The notes below the pieces were generated by a model that worked only from the letters and a program-made list of their open reading frames with translations, made no database searches and was not told the origin of the DNA. A stretch of 64,000 bases of DNA from positions 19,247 through 83,246 of the forward strand of contig JAFWGQ010000066.1 in the NCBI GenBank assembly GCA_017512365.1, in the 5' to 3' direction. Positions within the stretch are counted from its first letter, which is position 1, and each line of letters starts with the position of its first letter. The position numbers were made by a program, and so were the translations under genes. Positions 16,857-24,951 of this stretch are shown piece after piece. Origin of the DNA: Mogibacterium sp. Its GTDB lineage: Bacteria; Bacillota; Clostridia; Peptostreptococcales; Anaerovoracaceae.

Positions 16857-17689
16857 TTCTTTTCCGTTCCTTTCTTTGTTTTGAATCTCGAGAGCAGCCC
16901 GCGGTCATCATCCGATGTGATGTATATGTCGAGCAGCATCTTTTCAAGGGACTTGAGGTCGAGGAACCTGCTCAGTTCGCCGTTCCTGGCGACCGATATC
17001 GCCCCCGTCTCTTCCGATACTATGATGATGAAGGCATCCGACACTTCGCTGAGTCCCAGGCCCGCTCTGTGCCTAGTGCCGAGGTTCTTGCCTATGTTCT
17101 GGCGGCTCGTGAGAGGCAGCACGCAGCTCGCGGCGTAGACCTTGTTTCCCCTTATGATGACGGCTCCGTCATGAAGCGGCGAACCCTCGTAAAAGAGGTT
17201 GCCCAGAAGTCTCACGGACATCTCTCCGTCTATGACCACGCCCGTCTCGATGATGTCAGCCAGAGTGGTCTCCTGCTCGATCGCGATGAGCGCGCCCGTG
17301 CGCGTCGATGAGAAGTCGTCGACCGCATCGACCAGGATGTGCACGGTGGCGTAGCTCTCCTCCTTGCTCAGGTTCCTGAAGGTTCCTGTTATGAAGCCTC
17401 TTCTCCCCAGCTGCTCGAGAGCGCGCCTTATCTCAGGCTGGAATACGATCACCACCGCTATGAGTCCTACCGTGACCAGGCTCGTAAGGAGCCAGTTGAG
17501 CAGGCTCAGGTCTAACGCCTCGGACGCGATGAATGCCGCGACAATCAAAAGGATGCCCCTGAACAGCTGCTGGGCTCTTGTCTCTTTTATGAACTCAAGC
17601 AGCTTGTACAGGAGAAATGCCACGATGATGATATCGATGATATCCGTCACCCTGATGCTGATAAGAAGCCCCATCAGATCCTCGAGCAT
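16853..17689 (-). CDS. cdaA: Diadenylate cyclase
   Basis: This 278-residue enzyme makes c-di-AMP from two ATP at the membrane. Three hydrophobic segments lie in residues ~10-85. The DisA-N catalytic domain follows, with the DGA motif in PLHDGAVIIRG (~165-176) and the RHR motif in GTRHRAGLG (~200). c-di-AMP controls potassium uptake, osmotic balance and wall homeostasis in Firmicutes. It lies 18 bases after the LCP gene. Confidence 0.95.
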   Translation of the reverse strand: MLEDLMGLLISIRVTDIIDIIIVAFLLYKLLEFIKETRAQQLFRGILLIVAAFIASEALDLSLLNWLLTSLVTVGLIAVVIVFQPEIRRALEQLGRRGFITGTFRNLSKEESYATVHILVDAVDDFSSTRTGALIAIEQETTLADIIETGVVIDGEMSVRLLGNLFYEGSPLHDGAVIIRGNKVYAASCVLPLTSRQNIGKNLGTRHRAGLGLSEVSDAFIIIVSEETGAISVARNGELSRFLDLKSLEKMLLDIYITSDDDRGLLSRFKTKKGTEKK

Positions 17690-17707
17690 TTACCTTCCTT
17701 CCTTTTG

Positions 17708-19519
17708 TTATTCTTCCGTTGTTCCTTCGGTATTTTCGCTGTCTTCGGTCTGGACTACGGAGACATTGCCCTCCTCGTCCTTTTCAAGCTCCTGTCCGTT
17801 CATGACGGCCTGAATGAGCGACTTGGCGTTATTGATGCTTTCCGCGTCCTGAGTCATGACATAGCAGAGCTCATCACCGGTCGTGTATGTGGCCATCGAA
17901 CCGTCGCCTCCGGTGATCTGGTTCCTGTATATGAGCCAGTTCGGGCTATGCTTCAGCTGATACTTGATCAGGGCACGAAGCTCCCTCGAGCTGAAGCTCA
18001 TCTCGAAGTAGTCCCTCAGGCTCGAAAGGATCTTGTTGTAGTTCAGAAGCATGGTCTTGCTGCTCGTGGCTTTCTTGATCATGGCTTCGAATACAGCCTG
18101 CTGGTTCTTGATCCTCGTTCTGTCTCCGTCGTCGAACGACTTTCTCTCACGGGCGAACACGAGCGCCTGGGCGCCGGTCATGTGGTTCATTCCCTCCTTG
18201 ACCGTCCAGCCCTCGACCTCCGGAGGAGCCTCCTTGTCATCCGGGTAGGCGTTGTATGAAGGCGTGAATTCATTCTCGGAGTAGACATCCACCCCGCCGA
18301 TCGCGTCGATGAATTTCTCTACCGTGGTGAAGTTGACCTTGACGTAGTAGTTCGAGGTGAAGTCAAGCAGGTTCTCCTCAGCGCCTATGGTCGTCTGGAC
18401 GCCGTAAGTACCCGTATGAGTGAGCTTGTCGAGCGCCATGTCCTTGTCAGGCATGTAGATCTCGTAGTCCCTCGGTATGGATGTCATCAGTATCTGTCCC
18501 GTCTTCGGATTGACGGTAACGATCATGTTTACATCCGACCTGCCCTTCTCGTCGATCTTGCCCGTAACATCTATTCCCGTGATGACCACGTTGAACGGGT
18601 CCCTTGTTATGTTCGCTACAGCGTTCTCGTTGTCGACAGAGGTCGAGCTCAGGAACGTGAGCGTGCCCATGGCGTAGACCGTGCCCATGCCGTATATGAA
18701 TATGAGAAATACCGCAAGCGCAGTGGCAAGCCTTCTCGCCCACACCTTGATGCTCTTTCTGCGCATCTGCATGAAGATGACAAGAGTCAGAAGTCCGAGG
18801 ATCACATAGAGCGCGATCAGCATGCCTCCCGGCAGCACGTTCATGATCGTCATCGAGATCAGGAACGCGGCGAGAGTGATGCCGTACACACTTGTAAGGA
18901 TCCTCATGGCCTTGTTGAACTGCAGCTTTCCCGCCATTTTTGCGCGGTTCTTTACGTAATTGCTGCGGTATCTGTCATAAGCGTCCTGCGACGCCTGCTT
19001 GATCGCGTCGAGCTCTACAGGCGAGCGGAGCCTCTTTTCCTCAGGCAGCTCTACAGGCTTTTTCCCCGCGCGTTCGCTGCGCTGTCTGTCGAATTTGTCG
19101 AAGAAATGATCCTCAGGGAGAGGCTCTATCTTCGGAGGTCTTTTCGGCTCTGCCGCATGAGACCTTTTCGGCTGCGCCATCTGAGTCCTTGCCGGCTCCG
19201 CCGCACGTGGCCTTACCGGCTCTGATGCACGAGGCCTTGCCGGCTCTGATGCAGGCGTACTGTAAGAACCGGCGCCGGCGTCGCTCCTGCGGGAGGACAC
19301 CTCGCTGAGGTTCAGCTCATCGTAGAAATCGAAAGATTCACCGAGCCCTCTGCCTGTCTCCTGCTTATTGGACTCGATCAGCCTGTCGAAAACTTCGAAA
19401 TCGTCGTCTATGCTCTTTTCAGCGCTTTTTGCCGCGCTTTCTCTGATACTTTCTTTCGGGCCCGGATTGTCAAAATGAAAGTCAAGAAACTCATCCGGCT
19501 CCCAGTCATTGAATGCCAT
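17708..19519 (-). CDS. LytR-CpsA-Psr (LCP) family protein with long cytosolic N-terminus
   Basis: In this 603-residue protein, residues 1-~205 are charged and cytosolic, with Arg/Pro/Glu repeats (ASEPARPRASEPVRPRAAEP). Two or three membrane segments (~210-290) lead to an LCP domain starting at FNVVITGIDVTGKIDEKGRSD, with SIPRDYEIY, DKLTHTGTYG, IGGVDVYSENEF and ALVFARERKSFDDGDRTR (pyrophosphate-binding Arg residues). LCP enzymes ligate wall teichoic acid or other polymers to peptidoglycan. The long cytosolic tail is unusual and could be a regulatory or interaction segment. The C-terminus is acidic. Confidence 0.9.
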   Translation of the reverse strand: MAFNDWEPDEFLDFHFDNPGPKESIRESAAKSAEKSIDDDFEVFDRLIESNKQETGRGLGESFDFYDELNLSEVSSRRSDAGAGSYSTPASEPARPRASEPVRPRAAEPARTQMAQPKRSHAAEPKRPPKIEPLPEDHFFDKFDRQRSERAGKKPVELPEEKRLRSPVELDAIKQASQDAYDRYRSNYVKNRAKMAGKLQFNKAMRILTSVYGITLAAFLISMTIMNVLPGGMLIALYVILGLLTLVIFMQMRRKSIKVWARRLATALAVFLIFIYGMGTVYAMGTLTFLSSTSVDNENAVANITRDPFNVVITGIDVTGKIDEKGRSDVNMIVTVNPKTGQILMTSIPRDYEIYMPDKDMALDKLTHTGTYGVQTTIGAEENLLDFTSNYYVKVNFTTVEKFIDAIGGVDVYSENEFTPSYNAYPDDKEAPPEVEGWTVKEGMNHMTGAQALVFARERKSFDDGDRTRIKNQQAVFEAMIKKATSSKTMLLNYNKILSSLRDYFEMSFSSRELRALIKYQLKHSPNWLIYRNQITGGDGSMATYTTGDELCYVMTQDAESINNAKSLIQAVMNGQELEKDEEGNVSVVQTEDSENTEGTTEE

Positions 19520-19531
19520 ATACCAAATATC

Positions 19532-20065
19532 CTATCTCTTAGTTTCTATAAGTCCGTAAGCGTTTCCCTTACGCTTGTAAACGACGCTCACATCGTTCGT
19601 GTCCATGTCGAGGAACACGAAGAAATCGTGTCCGAGCATCTCCATCTGGAGCACCGCTTCTTCTGCCACCATCGGGGACAGCTCCACCTGCTTTCTCCTT
19701 ACGATAGTCATCTCCTCTTCGTACTCGTCGTCGTCCGGTTCCGGTACGAACTCGAGCTTGAGAGCCTTGTTTTCCTTGTATCTCGCCTCGAGCTTGCCCT
19801 TGAGCTTGCTCATCTGGCTGGCGAGTTTATCTGTAGCCATGTCCACTGCGTCGTAGATGCTGTCATTCGCCATCTCTGCTCTGAACACAGCCTGTTTAGC
19901 GTTGATAGTTGCCTCGAATTTCGGCGTCTCTCTGAGTTTGGAGACTACCACGCTGGCTGTTACGTCTTCGTTGAAATACTTGTCGAGCTTGCTCAGTTTC
20001 TTTTCGATGTATGTGCTGAGCTTTTCGCTCATCGGATAGTTCTTTGATGAGATCTGTACCTTCAT
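19532..20065 (-). CDS. hpf: Ribosome hibernation promoting factor, long form
   Basis: This 177-residue protein has an N-terminal ~100 residues (VQISSKNYPMSEKLSTYIEK, IYDAVDMATDKLASQM) that bind the 30S decoding region. The C-terminal ~60 residues (VRRKQVELSPMVAEEAVLQM, GHDFFVFLDMDTNDVSVVYK) form the dimerisation domain that joins 70S particles into 100S dimers. It starts the operon with the LCP, cdaA and cdaR genes (12-base gap to the next ATG). A structured RNA candidate lies ~400 bases upstream on the same strand. Confidence 0.95.
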   Translation of the reverse strand: MKVQISSKNYPMSEKLSTYIEKKLSKLDKYFNEDVTASVVVSKLRETPKFEATINAKQAVFRAEMANDSIYDAVDMATDKLASQMSKLKGKLEARYKENKALKLEFVPEPDDDEYEEEMTIVRRKQVELSPMVAEEAVLQMEMLGHDFFVFLDMDTNDVSVVYKRKGNAYGLIETKR

Positions 20066-20122
20066 GTTTCAAATCCTCCTCATATCGTAGTTTTGCAACA
20101 TAATAATACCATATCTTGTACA

Positions 20123-20155
20123 AAAAATGTGTGCACCTTAGGTGAAGATGCACAC
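20123..20155 (-). terminator. Terminator after the 75-residue ORF
   Basis: GTGTGCA (20129-20135) and TGCACAC (20149-20155) form a stem. On the minus strand it is followed by A and then TTTTTT (20122-20127). Confidence 0.75.
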
Positions 20156-20181
20156 TTTCTAAACAAATTGTTATGGAAATT

Positions 20182-20409
20182 TTACCAGAGCTTGTCTACG
20201 ACGATCGCTACTCTTCTGCCTTCTTCAGCGCTGAGCTTGCATCTGAGCTGTCTCTTGAGCTCCAGCTTAGGATAATCCTTTTCCTTTCCCTCTTTGATAC
20301 GGGCGAGGATGACCTTTTCTGCTTCCTTGCTGGCCTTGCCGTCTGCCGACACGCCGCTTGCGAGGCATTCCAGTTCTTCCTTCGTCAGATCCATTGTATA
20401 ATCTCTCAT
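20182..20409 (-). CDS. Small conserved-looking protein, 75 residues
   Basis: I do not recognise this family. The protein (MRDYTMDLTKEELECLASGV at its start) is charged and helical with two Cys, and has no signal or membrane segment. GGGGAGG seven bases before the ATG and a good terminator after the stop argue that it is real. It sits between the pseudoknotted RNA candidate and hpf on the same strand, so it may share a transcript with the RNA. Confidence 0.6.
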   Translation of the reverse strand: MRDYTMDLTKEELECLASGVSADGKASKEAEKVILARIKEGKEKDYPKLELKRQLRCKLSAEEGRRVAIVVDKLW

Positions 20410-20444
20410 TTTATTCCTCCCCGGAAGTTTTCCGTCTGTTGATT

Positions 20445-20665
20445 AGCATATGCCGCGGCCACTCGACCTGGTCTTTGACCCCACACTCGCCTTTACCCGC
20501 TTTGCGGAGGACTTACCTCTAAGATACGCCATGATCACAGCCGCTTCCTGCGCGCTGCTTACGTGGGTCCCTTTGCCCGTATCTGGCATGGACTTTCAAC
20601 CACGAACATGACCGCGGTTTCATCATAAGGGGTGCCGCAGAGCAGCAGTCCCCCTGTGATCGCTA
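20445..20665 (-). ncRNA. Pseudoknotted structured RNA, candidate raiA-type
   Basis: There is no coding frame in this ~220-base tract. Two helices cross: 20522-20528 (AGATACG) with 20578-20584 (CGTATCT), and 20533-20540 (GATCACAG) with 20654-20661 (CTGTGATC). Crossing 7-bp and 8-bp perfect helices form a pseudoknot, which is unlikely by chance. On the minus strand, motifs such as GTTGAAAGTCCATGCC and GGTAAGTCC recall catalytic or ribosomal RNAs. The raiA-motif RNAs of Clostridia are of this size and named for lying near raiA/hpf genes, as here. I assign it on context and structure, not on a recalled consensus. Confidence 0.55.
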
Positions 20666-20683
20666 TTCACCTGTGCAAGAGCA

Positions 20684-20881
20684 TTATCTGCTCTTCTTTA
20701 CTTCCTGCTCAAGCATCTTGCTGAGTCTTTCCTTTGCCCTTGGATCGTATGCATCGAGTGCACCGTCGTCGCCGGCAAGGAACGCCTCGAGATTAGGCAG
20801 GCGGACGCCGGCCTTGTAGTTCATCTTGAACAGCGGCACGTTGAGTCTTTTTACGACATCGCGCATTTCCTGATTGGTCAT
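20684..20881 (-). CDS. Small protein, 65 residues, in hypA operon
   Basis: I do not recognise this family. The 65-residue soluble protein begins MTNQEMRDVVKRLNVPLFKM and ends in a charged helix (RAKERLSKMLEQEVKKSR). I start at ATG 20881, preceded by AAGGAGG; the longer frame would run into hypA. It begins 28 bases after the hypA stop and is the last gene of the oxidoreductase-hypA unit. Confidence 0.6.
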   Translation of the reverse strand: MTNQEMRDVVKRLNVPLFKMNYKAGVRLPNLEAFLAGDDGALDAYDPRAKERLSKMLEQEVKKSR

Positions 20882-20909
20882 ATTAACCTCCTTGACTGGG
20901 TATGGTTCG

Positions 20910-21290
20910 CTATGGTCTGTATTCGCCTCCGGCCTCAAGATCACCGTCATCGACCTCGATCGACTTGATCCTCATCTCATTGCCGCGCAGCAGCCATGTG
21001 TTGCCGCTGCCGCAGTGAGGACAGGTCTTGCCGTATGTCACGGTGTTATACGTGATCTTGCAGTCGTCGCACCATGTGACAGCCGGGATCTCCTCGCATC
21101 TGAGCTTTGTGCCTTCGAGCAGATGGTACTTTTTGGTGTACCAGTCCCAGTAGTTGTAGAGATACGACGATATTATGCCCGAGACCTCGCCGAATTCCAG
21201 CGTCACCGTCTTTATGTTGGTGATGCCTCTTTCCTTAGCGAACTTATCTACCTCTTTGACTGCGTAATTAACTAAACCTAGTTCATGCAT
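20910..21290 (-). CDS. hypA: HypA-like nickel metallochaperone
   Basis: This 126-residue protein begins MHELGLVNYAV; the MHE nickel-binding triad is conserved. A zinc ribbon follows with CDDC and CPHC about 20 residues apart (~73-96). HypA delivers nickel to NiFe hydrogenases or urease. No other hyp or NiFe hydrogenase gene is in the window. It follows the FAD/Fe-S oxidoreductase by 24 bases, so it is co-transcribed with an enzyme that shows no nickel site. Confidence 0.85.
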   Translation of the reverse strand: MHELGLVNYAVKEVDKFAKERGITNIKTVTLEFGEVSGIISSYLYNYWDWYTKKYHLLEGTKLRCEEIPAVTWCDDCKITYNTVTYGKTCPHCGSGNTWLLRGNEMRIKSIEVDDGDLEAGGEYRP

Positions 21291-21314
21291 AACTGATGAT
21301 CATCCAATCCTTGA

Positions 21315-24107
21315 TTATCTGCCTGCAACTTTTTTCTTGATGATGCGTGCCACACGTCCCGGCATGTTCTTGCCGATCCCGACGAACTTCTGCTCTGCAG
21401 GGATCATCCTGGAGTAGAGGTCGCCGTCCGGACGTCTGATCAGGTGGATGGCGTCGAACTTGCACTGTACCGTGCACATTCCGCAGCCGATGCACTTGTT
21501 CTGGTCAACTACGCTGCGTCCGCACTTGAGGCATCTCTCAGCCTCCTTCTTGATCTGCTCTTCGCTGAACTGCTTGATCTCGTAGTCCATTGTGAGCTTT
21601 TTGCTCTCGTCGATCTCTCTGATCTGACGTGCAGGCTTCTTGTACTCGCTTGCAGGGAGAACGATCTCGTCCTTGTTGAGCATCTCGAAGTTGCGTGTGT
21701 TCCTGTGGATCATCAGGTGCTGTCCCTCGTTCACGAATCTGTGGAGCGATACAGCGCCTTCGCGTCCCATCGCAAGAGCGTCTACTACGAACTTCTGTCC
21801 GCTTACGGAGTCGCCGCCTGCGAAGATGTCAGGCTCTGCTGTCTGCAGTGTGACAGGATCGGCAACGATCATGCCTCTCTGAGTGAGCTCGACCTTCGTG
21901 CCCTCGAAGAGCTTGCCGTAATCAGGCTTCTGTCCGATCGAGAACAGGATGGTGCTGCACTTCTGCTCCGTGGTCTCCTTGTCGTCGAACTTAGGGTCGA
22001 ATCTGCCCTCTGCGTTCTTGACGCTGACGCACTTTCTGAACTTGATGCCTGCGACCTTGCCGTCCTTTGTGACGACTTCAGTCTGTCCCCATCCGTCGTG
22101 GATAACGATGCCTTCGTTTTTGAGGAATTCCTGATCCTCTTCGCCCATAGGCATCTCGTCATAGGACTCAAGGCAGTACAGGTGCACGTTCTTCGCGCCC
22201 TGACGGATCGCTGTTCTTGCCACGTCAGCTCCGATGTTTCCGCCGCCGATGACTACTACATCGCCGCTGAGCTTCTTTGCCTTGCCCAGCGTCACGCTCT
22301 TGACGTAATCTACGCCGCCGATAACTCCCTCAGCGTCATCGCCCGGGATGCCGAGCTTTCCGCACGCCTGGAGTCCTGTTCCGACGAAGAAGCCCTTGAA
22401 GCCTTCCTCACGGAGCGACTGGAACGTAACGTCCTTGCCGACCTCGACGCCGCATCTGATCTCAACGCCCATCTCTTTGAGGATGTCGATCTCAGCGTTA
22501 ACGACCTTCTTGTCGAGTCTGAAGTTAGGGATGCCGAGTGTCATCATTCCGCCAGGCATCTCCTGCTTCTCGAATACTACAGGCTTGTAGCCCTCGATAG
22601 CGAGGAAGTAGGCGCAGGAAAGTCCCGCAGGGCCGGATCCCACGATACCGATCTTCTGGTCGAACGGCTCTCTTGTCGTGGATGACATCGGCGGGATGTA
22701 TTTATGCTTGTCCTCGAGATCCTTGGCAGCGATGAACGCCTTGATGTCGTCGATAGCCAGAGCTTCGTCGACCGAACCTCTCGTGCACTCAAGCTCGCAG
22801 TACTTATGGCAGATGGCGCCGCATACTGCAGGGAACGGGTTGTCTCTCTTGATGAGTTCGAGAGCGTCTCTGTACTCGCCTCTCGAAGCCATGTCGATGT
22901 AACCCTGGATAGCGATGTGGAGCGGGCATGCAGACTTGCAAGGAGCTGTTCCTGTAGGCCATGTCTGGATGACGCCGTTCTCGTTCTTGTAGTTCCAGTT
23001 CCACTTATCCTCAGGCCAGAAGTTCTCGTCAGGGAGCTCCTGCTTAGGATATTCGATCTCGCCGTGCTTCGTGCAGAGCTTCTGTCCGAGTCTGACAGCG
23101 CCTGCAGGGCAGACCTCTACGCACTTGCCGCAGGCAACGCACTTCTCTGCGTCGACCTCTGATGCGTATGCGGAAGCGGACATGTTAGGCGTATTGAAGA
23201 GCTGAGATGTACGCAGAGCGTTGCAGACGCCGACCGCGCAGTTGCAGATCGCGAAGATCTTGTTCTCGCCGTCGATGTTCGTGACCTGGTGTACATAGCC
23301 CTTCTCTTCGGCCTTCTCGAGGACCTCGAGGGCTTCTTCGTAAGTGATGTCGTAGCCCATGCCTGTCTCTTTGCAGTAGTCAGCGAAGTCGCCGAGGCCC
23401 ATGCACCAGTACTGCATGATGTCTCCGGAGCCCTCGCCTCTCTCTGTCTGCTGCTTACGACAGGAGCAGACGCCGAGACCGATCTGGCCTTCGTACTTCT
23501 TGAGCCAGTACGAGATGTGCTCTACGTCGAGCGACTCGCACTCTGCAGGGATGGCCTTCTCTACAGGGATGACGTGCATTCCGATGCCGCATCCTCCCTT
23601 GCCGACCATCTGAGTGATGCCTGCGAGCGGCAGGTAAGTCATTCTCTCGAAGAAGTCGGCTACCTCAGGATTGTGAGGCATGATCTGATCTCTCATGACC
23701 ATGATCTCAGCACTGCCCGGTACATACTGGTCGAGAACATAACGTCTCTCGTGCTGAGGATTCTTGCCGTCCTCGTTCTCGTTGTTCCACTCGATCAGTC
23801 CGTACTGTCCGAGAGCCTCGATGACCGTCCTGAGATGATCATCATCATAGCCCGTGAGTTCTCTCATCTGCGCGAATGTCTTAGGCTTGCGCTTGCCCAT
23901 CACGAGCGCTGTGTCGAGACATTCCTCTGCGATGTCCCTGCCGTACTTTCTGACGACGTACTGATAGCCGGCGTCCATTCCCCAGTACTCAGGAGAATCC
24001 TTTGAAGGCTTCTCGAGTCCGAGGAGGATCTCTTTACGGTCAGTGATGATCTTGATAAGCTTGAAGATCTTCTCGTCGTGGCTCAGCTTTTTAGCCTTTT
24101 TTGCCAT
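21315..24107 (-). CDS. Large FAD/NAD(P) and iron-sulfur oxidoreductase (GltD/NfnB-like)
   Basis: This 930-residue soluble multidomain protein opens with residues 1-~300, a lineage-specific region with its own Cys clusters (GVCSCRKQ, CNCAVGVC). A ferredoxin-like CVACGKCVEVCP follows near residue 325. Next comes a GltD-type FAD/NAD(P) reductase with CKSACPLHIAIQGY (~390), GSGPAGLSCAYFL (~490, FAD), VVIGGGNIGADVA (~620, NAD(P)) and FAGGDSV. A C-terminal 2[4Fe-4S]-type region (CIGCGMCTVQCKFDAI) closes it. It likely passes electrons between NAD(P)H and a ferredoxin or partner enzyme. Partner unknown; it leads an operon with hypA. Confidence 0.82.
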   Translation of the reverse strand: MAKKAKKLSHDEKIFKLIKIITDRKEILLGLEKPSKDSPEYWGMDAGYQYVVRKYGRDIAEECLDTALVMGKRKPKTFAQMRELTGYDDDHLRTVIEALGQYGLIEWNNENEDGKNPQHERRYVLDQYVPGSAEIMVMRDQIMPHNPEVADFFERMTYLPLAGITQMVGKGGCGIGMHVIPVEKAIPAECESLDVEHISYWLKKYEGQIGLGVCSCRKQQTERGEGSGDIMQYWCMGLGDFADYCKETGMGYDITYEEALEVLEKAEEKGYVHQVTNIDGENKIFAICNCAVGVCNALRTSQLFNTPNMSASAYASEVDAEKCVACGKCVEVCPAGAVRLGQKLCTKHGEIEYPKQELPDENFWPEDKWNWNYKNENGVIQTWPTGTAPCKSACPLHIAIQGYIDMASRGEYRDALELIKRDNPFPAVCGAICHKYCELECTRGSVDEALAIDDIKAFIAAKDLEDKHKYIPPMSSTTREPFDQKIGIVGSGPAGLSCAYFLAIEGYKPVVFEKQEMPGGMMTLGIPNFRLDKKVVNAEIDILKEMGVEIRCGVEVGKDVTFQSLREEGFKGFFVGTGLQACGKLGIPGDDAEGVIGGVDYVKSVTLGKAKKLSGDVVVIGGGNIGADVARTAIRQGAKNVHLYCLESYDEMPMGEEDQEFLKNEGIVIHDGWGQTEVVTKDGKVAGIKFRKCVSVKNAEGRFDPKFDDKETTEQKCSTILFSIGQKPDYGKLFEGTKVELTQRGMIVADPVTLQTAEPDIFAGGDSVSGQKFVVDALAMGREGAVSLHRFVNEGQHLMIHRNTRNFEMLNKDEIVLPASEYKKPARQIREIDESKKLTMDYEIKQFSEEQIKKEAERCLKCGRSVVDQNKCIGCGMCTVQCKFDAIHLIRRPDGDLYSRMIPAEQKFVGIGKNMPGRVARIIKKKVAGR

Positions 24108-24188
24108 ACTTTTCCCTCTCTTTCTCTTTGTTATATCTACGTTTTTTATTGTTTTTTTAAGCCCTTTTACAAGGCTGCTTAACGAAAC

Positions 24189-24767
24189 TTATCTGGCCCT
24201 GATCCCGTCCACAAGTATCGATGCGACCTCAGCCAGCGCGTCGCGGTAAGGGATGTTGTTCTTGACCAGGACGTCATCCTGGAAGAACTGCTCTATCGTC
24301 GACTGGAACATCGTCTTCAGCACAGGCAGCTTGACAGGTCTGATCTCACCCTGCTCGATGCCCCTTTTGAGCAGTATGCCTACGCCTTCCCAGTAATTTT
24401 CCCGGCAGCGCTGCCAGTGCCTGTATACCGAAGGGTATTTTTCCTTCAGCACATACAGCTGCGCAAGGTCGTTCTGTGTATATCTCTCCGGCACCCTTCC
24501 GATGATAGCCATGAGCTGTTCGGGGATCGAAAGGCTGTCGTCGTTGAGTATCGCCTCTTCTTCGGTCAGCGCGTCATCGAAGAAGCGGTCTATCGTTTCA
24601 TTCATGATCGACCTTTTGTCTTCAAAGACCGTGTAGATGGTCTTTTTGCTGACAGCCAAAGAGCGGGCAAGGTCGTCCATTGTGAACTTGATGCCCTTCC
24701 TGTCGAAAAGTTTTGCAGCCTCGTCAAGAATGCGAACTCTGAGTTCGTCAGCTGCTGCGTTCTTCAT
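24189..24767 (-). CDS. TetR/AcrR family transcriptional regulator
   Basis: This 192-residue protein has an N-terminal HTH, RILDEAAKLFDRKGIKFTMD followed by DLARSLAVSKKTIYTVFEDK, which is canonical TetR. The C-terminal ligand/dimer domain is unassigned. Divergent targets are not obvious: the FAD/Fe-S oxidoreductase lies downstream on the same strand (81-base gap), so it may be read through. The upstream 24.78-24.95 kb gap has no clear operator palindrome. Confidence 0.88.
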   Translation of the reverse strand: MKNAAADELRVRILDEAAKLFDRKGIKFTMDDLARSLAVSKKTIYTVFEDKRSIMNETIDRFFDDALTEEEAILNDDSLSIPEQLMAIIGRVPERYTQNDLAQLYVLKEKYPSVYRHWQRCRENYWEGVGILLKRGIEQGEIRPVKLPVLKTMFQSTIEQFFQDDVLVKNNIPYRDALAEVASILVDGIRAR

Positions 24768-24951
24768 CTTTATCCTTTCTCCCTCCCGGAGGTCTCGGAA
24801 ACTATTTGATGTGCTTCCGTTTCCTTACGCTGAAATTCTATCATTGACAACCATATGACGCAAGTAAAACGGCCATGTTATTAGTGCATTTTAATGTATT
24901 TTTTGCATGCCCCCTCAGGGGATGCGTTCCGCGCCGTCCGCAGAGCCTTTT

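Noticed and set aside
20445-20665. RNase P, SRP RNA, 6S RNA or tmRNA for the structured tract
   Set aside because: The diagnostic stretches of these RNAs (the GAGGAAAGTCC core, the GGAAGCAGC loop, the tmRNA ends) are absent or only partly matched.
24158-24181. Hairpin between the oxidoreductase and TetR genes as a terminator
   Set aside because: The T run is on the wrong side for the minus-strand transcript.
24905-24925. GCAT-CCCC hairpin near the ABC ATPase end as a terminator
   Set aside because: The stem has a bulge and is followed by As, not Ts, on the minus strand.
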